A stretch of 64,000 nt of DNA from Capronia americana (taxonomy: Eukaryota; Ascomycota; Eurotiomycetes; Chaetothyriales; Herpotrichiellaceae). The notes below the pieces were generated by a model. That model made no database searches. It worked only from the letters and a program-made list of their open reading frames with translations, and was not told the origin of the DNA. Position numbers and translations under genes: made by a program. Shown one piece after another: positions 56,401 through 64,000 of the stretch; within the stretch, counting starts at the first letter, position 1, and each line of letters opens with the position of its first letter. The stretch lies in NCBI GenBank assembly GCA_016110215.1, contig JADWQD010000022.1:333365-397364 (forward strand), written 5' to 3'.

Positions 56401-56951
56401 GAAGTGCACTGTGTTCGCCAGATGAAGACGCCGATAAAGCTCTTTCGCGATTGTGTCTGCCCCGGCAGCGCATGACCAAGACTTCGATTGTGCCAAGGTA
56501 GTAGAAATGGCTTTCTTCCACCACCTCGGGCATTTGTGCAACTGATAATCGCCTGTTAGCCTTGAGATGGAAATAACCGCAGAGACTCACCAAGATTACA
56601 ATCGTCGAATCGCCATTCTCGGCCCATGTAAGTTCCATCACCTAAGGGCTTCTCTTTTTGCCTCACCAGGAAGTCAACCTTGGTTCTGTTCTCGGGCAAG
56701 TCCTTTTTCTCCGGTTGCAGGTTAACTCGGTTGCGATTGCACTGGTATTGGCCATCGATGAAAACCACCATAGACAGCCCTTCGGAGATAAACTTCGTGG
56801 AAGTAAGACGGATGGTGAAGACCTGAGGGTGACCGGGTACGGCAATGTAGGTCTCAACCAAGCCATCTCCGTAGATTGTGCCATATTCTGGAAAGGATGA
56901 GCCCGTCTCTGCCCATTGCACATGGCAGGCGAGGTCTTTTAGGGTTGGCAT
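53468..56951 (-). CDS. Large Asn-rich low-complexity protein with a fungal N-terminal domain
   Basis: Exons 56591-56951 and 53468-56541 give 1,144 residues. The N-terminal 120 residues (MPTLKDLACHVQWAETG; VFTIRLTSTKFISEGLSM; VFIDGQYQCNRNRVNL; VDFLVRQKEKPLGDGTYMG) form a compact beta-rich domain found in many uncharacterised fungal proteins; I believe it is the DUF7918 type. A charged part and an Arg/Tyr/Pro-rich part follow, then a His/Pro/Gln-rich part. The centre, about residues 440-660, is dominated by Asn with recurring DNSGNNN, GWGNSGG and DGWANG blocks. A short folded segment near 720-800 (LYVKKRCAPCYIDSLDEPYA; KFVFKYRTREQLKDEIGIDI) precedes a Pro/Gly-rich tail. Function is unknown. The prion-like centre suggests RNA or condensate biology, as inference only. 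An in-frame retained intron cannot be excluded. Confidence 0.83.
54620..55240. repeat. Imperfect TTG/GTT-rich repeat tract encoding Asn-Gly-Trp blocks
   Basis: The plus strand is strongly enriched in GTTGTT, CCATTG and CCAGAG words. They encode, on the minus strand, Asn runs broken by GW and DNS units. Copies are imperfect, so the tract is old or under selection for its amino acids. Confidence 0.7.
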
Positions 56952-57896
56952 GGTGCTGAGGCCGAAAGGCTGTGATCATGGACCTGTCGACGATGAAGTC
57001 ATCACATTTCCATCAATGATCGCCAAAAGACACGCATCAGCTCGAAGAATCAAGGCAGTGAGCTGAGCAGTTATTTATGGCGCAGAGGGTGACAAAAGCA
57101 GAGACTTCAAAAAAAGAAGCTGATCAGGCAACGGTGAAGATAAACTAAAGCTAACAGTGAGCAAGTGCAGCGAAGTTATCGACTAATAGGCAAAAAGGAG
57201 TGAAATTGCTATTGATAGGAAAATGACAATCACTTAATACTCAGCGACTGTATTTCCCGTGCTCATTATTCCTGGTCGCCCACGTCAGGAATTGCCATCT
57301 GCCGAAATGCTGATATTCCTCTCATTGATGCAGCCAACGGTCCTCACGCAAACTCCACAAGTTCACGATTGTTCGGAAATCTTCGAAGTGTCTAGTTTAA
57401 ATCCCGACACTGCATATAGAGCAGCTGGCTCAAGTCCGGGAGCCGCCCTAGTGAAGTGGCGGCACTAGAATGATAGACACAAGGCTTTGACAGGATAAAG
57501 GACCTTCCAGGCCTTGAGGTCGTCAGGAGATCCATGTGAATTCTCAACCTGTGCCAGATTGCACTCCTGCACATCAGGATGAGGTAGAAGTTCAGCCATT
57601 TTTGTCTAGAAATAGCCCAATTCGACGAGAACGTCCACATCAGGTCATCATAGTGGCAGAAATGGTCAGGATGGGACAAGACAGGAGATGGACCTGGACC
57701 TGGCAACAGTGAAGTGAGATTGTACGAGGCAAGGGTCGCCGTTGCCAAGGCGTGTCCCGTTTGCGTTAGAGGCGGCAACAACCCTGGCTCCATCATCCTC
57801 CCGCATGTTCAAAGCGAGATTCCTCAGCCAGGACTCACAACACCCGCCGCCTCCCCTTCTCCCGTCTGATCTATTGACCCGGGCGTCTCAGCCAAG
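56952..57896. promoter_or_regulatory. Divergent region, Asn-rich protein gene to Glo3
   Basis: These 945 bp must hold both promoters. Short frames on both strands have no domain. Nothing else is recognised. Confidence 0.45.
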
Positions 57897-59665
57897 ATGA
57901 GCGCCACGAAAACCCAGTCACAGAAGATCTTCGAGAAGTTGAAGGCAAAGCCTGCTAATAAGGTACCACCACCGCGACGCCGAGAGGCCACCTCTTGCAC
58001 CCAGATGCCCATACTCACATCTCTCGACAGGTATGTTTCGACTGCGGCCAGAAAAACCCGACATGGTCATCTGTACCCTTCGGCGTCTACCTGTGCCTCG
58101 ACTGCTCGTCCAACCATAGAAACTTGGGTGTCCACATTTCCTTCGTTCGATCGACGAACCTGGACGGTACGACCACTGTCCCCCATGCAGGAACAAGACA
58201 TTGACATGGATTAGTCTGGCAATGGGCTCAACTGCGCACTATGAAAGTCGGAGGCAACGAGTCGGCTACCAAATTCTTCCAGATGAACGGTGGAAGCGCT
58301 GCCCTTGCCAGTAAAGACGCCAAGGTCAAATACACTTCGAATGCTGCCAACAAGTACAAGGAGGAACTTAAGCGCAGAGCGGAAAGAGACGCCCAGGAGT
58401 AGGCCAATACTCGCTTCGTGCTTTGATATGGCACAGCTAATAAGAGCATAGGTACCCCGACGAAGTAGTCATTACCGACGACTCCCTCTCCACCCCTGGT
58501 GCCGACGGCACTTCCACGCCCGCAGGCGAGCCGGTCGATGACTTCTTCTCTTCCTGGGACAAGCCCACCATCAAGCGGCCTAGCAATCCGCCCTCGAGAA
58601 GTGGGACCCCTCCCGTCGTCTCGCGCACCGCCTCCCCATTCCTCTCCGCTGGCAACGCAAATGGCGCACAGTCTCGACCAAAGTCTCCATCCCCACTGGC
58701 CTCAAGTACCGCTGACAGCGAGGCCTCCCTCCCCGCTCCGACAGCTATCCGTACAACATCGTCCTCTGCGATCCGCAAGACCGGCCCGCTGGGCGGTGCT
58801 GGGGCAAAACGCACGAATGTTCTGGGTGGCAAGAAGCCCGCCCAAAAGCTCGGTGCGAAGAAGGTTGTCGGCGAAGAGATCGACTTCGAAGCGGCCGAAA
58901 AGGCTGCGAAAGCCGAAGCGGAGAGGATAGAAAAGCTAGGTTACGATCCAGAAGCAGAGAAGGCTGAGGAACTGGCCAAAAATAAGTCCCCGAGCTTTGG
59001 ATCTACTGCTGCGACGCCAAAGGAGAGCCCCGCACCAATTAATACTTCCGCCCGGAGTGCTTCTAATCCCAGCCATGCACGGAGTCCCAGTGAGATCGAG
59101 AGACTTGGCATGGGCATGAACAGATTAGGATTCGGCCAGGTTGGGCCGGCCAAAGCAGCGGCAGGAGCATCTTCAGCGGCCGCACCCAAGAAGCTGGGCT
59201 TCGGCGCAGTCGGTTCCGCTAAGGCAGCAGCAGCAGACGGTAAGCTAAGCCTTGAATTCCACTATCAATGGCCTCCTTCTCCCCTGTACTATGTACTGAT
59301 TGATGCCTACAGAAGACGAAGACGAACGATACGCGCGCCAAAAATTCGGCACCCAGAAATCCATCTCCAGCGACGAATTTTTCGGCCGCGCCGCCTATGA
59401 CCCTTCCGCCCAAGCAGAGGCAAAGTCCCGGTTGCAAAACTTCGACGGGGCCACCAGTATCTCGTCTAATGCGTACTTTGGACGGCCCGAGGATGATCTC
59501 GCGGGATTGGAAGATGGGAATTACGGAGATATTGAAACCGTGGCGAAGGATTTTGTGCGAAGGCTAGGGTTGACGGCTGGTGATGATTTGGAGAATCTGG
59601 TCAACGTGGCTGGCGAGGGAGGAAGGAGGTTGAGAGGCGCAGTGGCGAGGTATTTGAACAGCTAG
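57897..59665 (+). CDS. GLO3: ArfGAP Glo3 (ArfGAP2/3 type)
   Basis: It stimulates GTP hydrolysis by Arf1 on COPI coats and so drives Golgi-to-ER vesicle traffic. Five exons (57897-57962, 58031-58166, 58215-58398, 58452-59239, 59313-59665) give 508 residues; all four joins keep phase. The ArfGAP zinc finger is CFDCGQKNPTWSSVPFGVYL, then CLDCSSNHR. It is followed by the catalytic-region HISFVRSTNLDVWQWAQLR and KVGGNESATKFFQMNGG. The middle is Ser/Pro-rich, then Ala/Lys-rich and coatomer-binding-like (AERIEKLGYDPEAEKAEELA). The C-terminal Glo3 motif is doubled, with KSISSDEFFGRAAYD and TSISSNAYFGRPEDD, a clear mark of Glo3/ArfGAP2-3 rather than Gcs1. The arginine finger lies in FVRST. Confidence 0.94.
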
Positions 59666-60217
59666 ACAGCGGATTCACGTTTGAGCAGGATTCGACGCGG
59701 ACGTTGCATGATGAACTGAATGTGGTGAGGGCATGCATGAACTGAGCACGACTTGGCGGCTGAAGCAATGGTAAATCTACTCTGACTCACCCCAAAGGTG
59801 CCGCTTTTAAACCCACCTGCTCACGACTCAACCTCTTCTCACTTTCTACTCACTTTCTACGAGGTACTCACCTTTCGACTCGCGCTCCCACTTGTCCACC
59901 CCCCTTCAGCATTGTCGGCTCCAGCGACCCTGCGGTCCTCCTTTCTGGACGCCCTCCCAATCCAGGACCTATTATTCGCAACGCTTAGTGAACTCAATTG
60001 CAGTGCAGTGCATCTCACCAATTCGATCTTCAGGACCTCGGTCCACCTTCGCCCACCCAGACTTCCCCAGCCTGGTCTCCGCAATTCGACGTCGCTCCCC
60101 AATCAGCCAAACTGAAGTTCGTATTTCAAAACCACGACCAAAAAAACCCACAACCTCACAACCCCAGTGCCTTTCCCTCTGAGTTCTCCTACCTCCACAG
60201 CTTCAAATCACGCAATT
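59666..60217. other. Intergenic region, Glo3 to M24-fold gene
   Basis: These 552 bases hold the Glo3 3' flank and a pyrimidine-rich stretch (59800-60100) that fits a promoter and leader for the next gene. No other feature. Confidence 0.5.
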
Positions 60218-60922
60218 ATGGCAGCCGAGACCAGCACCTTCACCGAGCAGCAGCGTGCTACGCACCTCATGGAAGCCCAGAACATGGCGGCCGAGCTCTT
60301 CCGCGAAATCGAGCGAGACTTGATCCGGCCGGGAATCAGCGAAAAGACCCTGAGTAACGAGATCCATGAACTCGGGGCGAAGCGCCACAACGTCCGGACA
60401 CACTGGCACAAACGCGTCGTCCGCAGTGGTCCCAACACACTCATGCCGTACGCGGAGAACCCTCCGGACCGCATCATCCAGCCCGACGACATTTTGTTCG
60501 TGGATTTGGGCCCCGTATTCGAGGCCTGGGAGGCTGATTTTGGCCGCACCTTCGTCCTGGGCGACGACCCGGTGAAGAAGAAGCTGCGCGACTCGCTAGA
60601 GCCCGTCTGGACCACAGTGAAGGCCCGCTACCGTGAGAAGCCCGACATGACGGGCGGTCAGCTCTACGATATCGCGTGCGACGAGGCCCGGAAGCAAGGG
60701 TGGGAATTCGGCGGGCAGATTGCGGGGCACCTTGTCGGGTCATTCCCGCACGAGCGCATCCCCAACGACAAGATCACGCTCTACATTACAAAGGGGAACA
60801 CAGAGTCGATGGGCAAGGCCGACGCTAGCGGGCACAAGAGACATTGGATTCTCGAGGTGCATTTAGTCGACCGCGAACGCCAGATCGGGGCGTTCCTGGA
60901 GCAGCTTTTGACGGTTGATTGA
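60218..60922 (+). CDS. M24 metallopeptidase-fold protein (creatinase/aminopeptidase P-like)
   Basis: Single exon, 234 residues, just one pita-bread M24 domain without the N-terminal domain of true aminopeptidase P. Likely metal ligands are seen in order: Asp in LFVDLGPVFE, Asp in EADFGRTFVLG, His in AGHLVGSFPHE, Glu in RHWILEVHLV. A final glutamate near the C-terminus is less clear. The block WEADFGRTFVLGDDP is typical of a fungal and bacterial group of small M24 proteins of unknown substrate. It could be a proline-specific aminopeptidase or a non-peptidase hydrolase of the creatinase kind. The next gene, in the same direction, is the DUF1989-CE4 fusion 488 bp away. Codon third positions are strongly G/C from here to 63024. 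Confidence 0.85.
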   Translation: MAAETSTFTEQQRATHLMEAQNMAAELFREIERDLIRPGISEKTLSNEIHELGAKRHNVRTHWHKRVVRSGPNTLMPYAENPPDRIIQPDDILFVDLGPVFEAWEADFGRTFVLGDDPVKKKLRDSLEPVWTTVKARYREKPDMTGGQLYDIACDEARKQGWEFGGQIAGHLVGSFPHERIPNDKITLYITKGNTESMGKADASGHKRHWILEVHLVDRERQIGAFLEQLLTVD

Positions 60923-61410
60923 GGCGGCTACGAGACTTGCGCGATGTTGTACAGTATTCCGTGCAGACCGGTATCAGTCGTACAGAACGATCCTTCGCTC
61001 TCTTTCTCCTCCCCTATTCAATTCTCCTTTTCACTTTTCACGGCTTCGGAGTTGTTCTAGTGCAAATTGATCATTGCCCATTCAGACCTCATGGCTGTTG
61101 GGTCACCCAGGCATGGCAGAGGAACGAGTCACGGAGAAGCCCGAGTTGCTGTCGGAGATGCCATCAACTACTAGGCCCGACCAGCTCGAGGAGTTTTCCG
61201 ATCCCCTCCCTGGAGGAAATTATGACCACCGCAAATTGAAGACGCTCGATAGACCTCTGTCGTGGGCATATCCGCGGCTTCTTGCCTGAACGGGTCATCA
61301 TTTTCCAGACTGGGGGTATCTGTCTCGGTATACATAAAGGTCTACTCGAGAGGATAGAGTAAGCTTGTCACTATGGGCCACATTCACCTCCAGCTTCCAA
61401 CCACCACACA
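60923..61410. other. Intergenic region, M24-fold gene to DUF1989-CE4 gene
   Basis: These 488 bases have a TATA-like ATACATAAAGG at about 61330. Another ATG at 61373 lies in a different frame from the fusion gene and could start a short upstream ORF. Nothing else is seen. Confidence 0.4.
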
Positions 61411-63024
61411 ATGGGCATCCTTCCAGCTCGCAAAGCGGTTGCCTTCAGGGTCCAGGCTGGCCAGGAGATCAAGGTGATCAACACATATGGCAAGCAAGTC
61501 GTCGACTTCTGGGCGTTCCACCCCCAGGATCCCAATAACTTCCTGTCCATGGTGCACACGCGAACCATATTGCTCAAGATATCCCTAGCAAAGGGCGATG
61601 TGCTGTACAGCACGCGCAGGAAACCGATGCTCGTTTTAACCGACGACACGACCATGGGTGTGCACGACATGGTCTGGTCCGCGTGCGACGCCGAACGGTA
61701 CCGCATGCAAGGCTTCGACGGGTACCACGACAACTGCCACGACAACATGCACAAGGCGCTCAGGGACGGGTTTCCCGATTTCCACATCGCGGACGACTGG
61801 GTCCCCGACCCTCTGAATCTGTTCATGAACGTGGCCATCGACCACCGTAGTGGGCTGAGCATCAAGAGCCCAACGTCCGAACCGGGCCAGTATGTGACCA
61901 TGCGCGCCGAAACCGACCTGATCATCGTCATGAGCGCGTGTCCTCAGGACCTGGCACCCGTGAACGGGGGCATGCCGACGGACTGCGAATATCTCGTTTC
62001 TGGCTCCGGGACGGGGGGGAATACCACGACGACGAACACAGATATGCCCATGACCATCTCAACCAACCCTCAACGCCGCCGGCGCCGAGTCAAAGTCGCG
62101 CTGTCCTTCGACTTCGACGCCGTCTCCCACTGGCTCGGGACCGGCTGCCACCCAGACAACAACATGGCCGACTACAGCTCAGGCATCTTCGCGGGCCAAG
62201 TGGGCGCGCTACGTCTGCTCGCCATGCTCTCGCGCTGCGGCATCGCCGACAAAGTCACCTGGTTCATCCCGGGCCACACGATCGAGACGTTTCCCGACGC
62301 TGTCCGCCAGGTCGTCCAGTCCGGCGCGGAGATCGGCCTGCACGGCTACGCCCACGAAGGCATCTACCAGATGACGCCGGAGCAGGAGCGCGACGTTCTC
62401 CTGAAATGCATCGACGTGGCCACCCAACTCTGCGGTAAGAAGCCCCGCGGCTACCGCGCGCCCATGTACACCATCCGCGAGACTACTGTGCACCTATTGC
62501 GAGAACACGCCTTCTTGTACGACACCTCGCTCATGCACCACGATTCGCAACCCTATTTCACCCCGAGCGACCCACCCATCAAGACCATCGACTTCTCCAA
62601 GCCCGCCTCGTCGTGGCTCCACCCCACCCCGATCGCCACCCAGACGTTCCCGCCGGCCGACAAGCACCCGCTCGTCGAAATCCCGTGTGGTTGGTACAAC
62701 GAGGACATGATGCCGCTGCAGTACCTGCCCCATCTGGCCAACAGTATGGGCTACGTGTCCACCCGCGTCGTCGAGCAGATGTGGAAGGACAAATTCATGT
62801 GGCTGTGGGAGCACGCCGCCGAGACCGAAGGCTCGGATTCCGCCGATTTCATCTTCCCCATCCTCATGCACCCAGATACCTCGGGTCTGGCACACATCAT
62901 CGGCATGTCGGAGCGCTTCATCACATGGCTCAAGGGCTTCGGGGACGCAGTCTCGTTTTCCACACACGAAGACATTGCGAGAGACTGGCTCGCCGACCAA
63001 AAGGCAAAATTGGCCGCAAAGTAA
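61411..63024 (+). CDS. Fusion protein: DUF1989 (urea-carboxylase-associated) plus CE4 polysaccharide deacetylase domain
   Basis: Single exon, 537 residues, two domains. Residues 1-200 match the DUF1989 family, named for genes beside bacterial urea carboxylase (AFRVQAGQEIKVINTYGKQV; VDFWAFHPQDPNNFLSM; MVHTRTI; CHDNMHKALRDGF; PLNLFMNVAIDH). A Thr/Asn linker and an RRRRR patch (about 205-226) follow. Residues 228-537 are a CE4/NodB-like deacetylase. Asp234/Asp236 sit in the motif SFDFD, and HGYAHE places His311 and His315 as likely metal ligands. RGYRAPMY and WFIPGHTIETFPDAV resemble the PgdA-like branch and also PuuE allantoinases. So carbon-nitrogen amide hydrolysis is likely; the substrate may be a polysaccharide, but the DUF1989 partner hints at ureide or urea nitrogen use. 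There is no signal peptide, which argues against a wall substrate. GC-rich codons throughout. Confidence 0.85.
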   Translation: MGILPARKAVAFRVQAGQEIKVINTYGKQVVDFWAFHPQDPNNFLSMVHTRTILLKISLAKGDVLYSTRRKPMLVLTDDTTMGVHDMVWSACDAERYRMQGFDGYHDNCHDNMHKALRDGFPDFHIADDWVPDPLNLFMNVAIDHRSGLSIKSPTSEPGQYVTMRAETDLIIVMSACPQDLAPVNGGMPTDCEYLVSGSGTGGNTTTTNTDMPMTISTNPQRRRRRVKVALSFDFDAVSHWLGTGCHPDNNMADYSSGIFAGQVGALRLLAMLSRCGIADKVTWFIPGHTIETFPDAVRQVVQSGAEIGLHGYAHEGIYQMTPEQERDVLLKCIDVATQLCGKKPRGYRAPMYTIRETTVHLLREHAFLYDTSLMHHDSQPYFTPSDPPIKTIDFSKPASSWLHPTPIATQTFPPADKHPLVEIPCGWYNEDMMPLQYLPHLANSMGYVSTRVVEQMWKDKFMWLWEHAAETEGSDSADFIFPILMHPDTSGLAHIIGMSERFITWLKGFGDAVSFSTHEDIARDWLADQKAKLAAK

Positions 63025-63923
63025 AAACCTGGATCCAAGGGGGTAAACTCCACAGCAATGACTTTGGACGGTATTAGGACTTGAGTCTGCATATCCACAA
63101 ATCTAATAAACTGCCACCACATCTGTGGGAGCAAAACCTCTTCGTCGCTCAAAGCACTTCCTGTCCCATTTCCATATCTTCAATCCCTGCTTTCCAGCAC
63201 AGCAGGACTTAGCTTGGCGACCACTTTGCAACTAATTACCACTAGAGGCTGAGAGTGCCCGTTCCCATCGTGCAGTAGACATGCCGGCACCGTCTGTGAT
63301 AGTTTGTCTCGGCTACACTCAACGTCTCGCCCGTACGCATGTCCACCACCATCACTTCTCGTGAGACATTCCAGCCTTGGACCGCACCGAAAATCAAACA
63401 GGTCGCTCGTCGCGAGGCGGGATATTAAGAAAGAGGGGGACAGCCAAGTCAGTACAGGCCGTCGAAAGCGCATTTTTTTGCTTGGGGGTCTTGGGAAAAT
63501 GGGCCGGCAACTGCTCAGCGACAATCGTGTGTGGAAGTCCTCTGTCCTCCGATAGATGAAGCAAAGCCATTCATTCGTTCGGCCGTATAAATCGTGCCCA
63601 TAGTCAAAACGCTGGCACGCACAAATATCCAATCGAAAGTGCTACAGTACTACTATGGACTGTGACGTTTAGAGTCATATAACCAAATCGAAAGGCTTTT
63701 ACGGGAAGCAAAGCACGCTCCTCACGATCACAGCAGAGCAGAGCAGTCAAGGAGCAAACGAAGCTAGAGACCCATACATGGGAAGAGTATCACGTAGTCG
63801 GTAACAGGGAATTACTCCTTGGGTCGTCCTATATACATATATACATACTGTATGTACTTAACTTTACTCTAGCAAGAGGTTTAGAATAAAAGGCAAGCGG
63901 AGCTCCTCTAGTCGTTCCTTCTC
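63025..63923. other. 3' flank and gene-free DNA at the right end
   Basis: About 0.9 kb after the fusion gene. Minus-strand frames at 63180-63632 lack domains. ATATACATATATACATA alternation is seen near 63832. Confidence 0.45.
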
Positions 63924-64000
63924 CTTCTTCTTCTTCTTCTTCTTCTTCTTCTTCTTCTTCTTCTTCTTCTTCTTCTTCTTCTTCTTCTTCTTCTTCTTCT
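63924..64000 (+). repeat. TTC/CTT trinucleotide microsatellite, runs off the edge
   Basis: An uninterrupted TTC repeat of about 25 units reaches the end of the window, preceded by imperfect CTT/TCC sequence from about 63914. True length is unknown. Confidence 0.95.

Noticed and set aside
1..64000. tRNA, rRNA, CRISPR arrays and transposons
   Set aside because: I looked for TTCGA-type B boxes, repeat-spacer patterns, terminal inverted repeats and transposase or reverse-transcriptase motifs on both strands and found none convincing. A tRNAscan or repeat search would be decisive.

Overview
The window is nuclear DNA of a filamentous ascomycete (Pezizomycotina). Genes are split by short GT-AG introns of about 48-107 bp. 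A mitochondrial complex I subunit is present, which rules out budding yeasts of the Saccharomyces type. Fungal-only families occur: a GH72 Gas/Gel enzyme, Zn2Cys6 and C2H2 regulators with the fungal factor domain, a group I G-alpha of 353 residues and a CsbD-like stress protein. I cannot fix the genus; Dothideomycetes or Eurotiomycetes is my guess. Exon joins were placed by hand and tested for reading phase.

Layout. 1-5600: the end of a GPI-type surface protein (+), a GH72 beta-1,3-glucanosyltransferase (+), an O6-alkylguanine-DNA alkyltransferase (-) behind a polypurine tract, and complex I subunit NDUFB7 (+). 5600-9012: an unrecognised 82-residue gene (-) diverging from glutamate-cysteine ligase (+). 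9013-10218: gene-free DNA with two 14-nt tandem arrays. 10219-17681, all minus: a nucleobase permease of the NCS1/Fur type, a probably broken small gene, an Smr-domain protein and a C2H2 regulator. 17682-21999: 4.3 kb without a supported gene, leading into the G-alpha gene (22000-23267, +).

24222-35562: a quinone-oxidoreductase-like enzyme (-), the SNARE Use1 (+), a CsbD-like protein (+), a Zn2Cys6 regulator followed by a short-chain dehydrogenase (+,+), and the ESCRT-I subunit Vps23 (+). 35563-43738, all minus: an AT-hook Gln/Met-rich protein of unknown role, indoleamine 2,3-dioxygenase, and an FHA-domain factor like Plm2/Tos4. 44689-53194: a ribosomal L1-domain nucleolar protein (+), the nonsense-mediated decay factor Upf2 (+), thiamine pyrophosphokinase (-), and an SHB17-like histidine phosphatase (+). 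53468-64000: a 1,144-residue protein with a very Asn-rich middle (-), the ArfGAP Glo3 (+), a small M24-fold protein (+), an unusual fusion of a DUF1989 domain to a CE4 polysaccharide-deacetylase domain (+), and a TTC microsatellite at the edge.

Most genes are housekeeping and act independently: wall building (GH72), glutathione and thiamine cofactor supply, tryptophan to NAD (IDO), membrane traffic (Use1, Vps23, Glo3), mRNA decay (Upf2), and ribosome assembly. I see no secondary-metabolite, CRISPR-like or prokaryotic-style system. The most unusual item is the DUF1989-CE4 fusion. Next come two previously unmodelled small minus-strand genes, at 6220-6578 and about 12836-13315.
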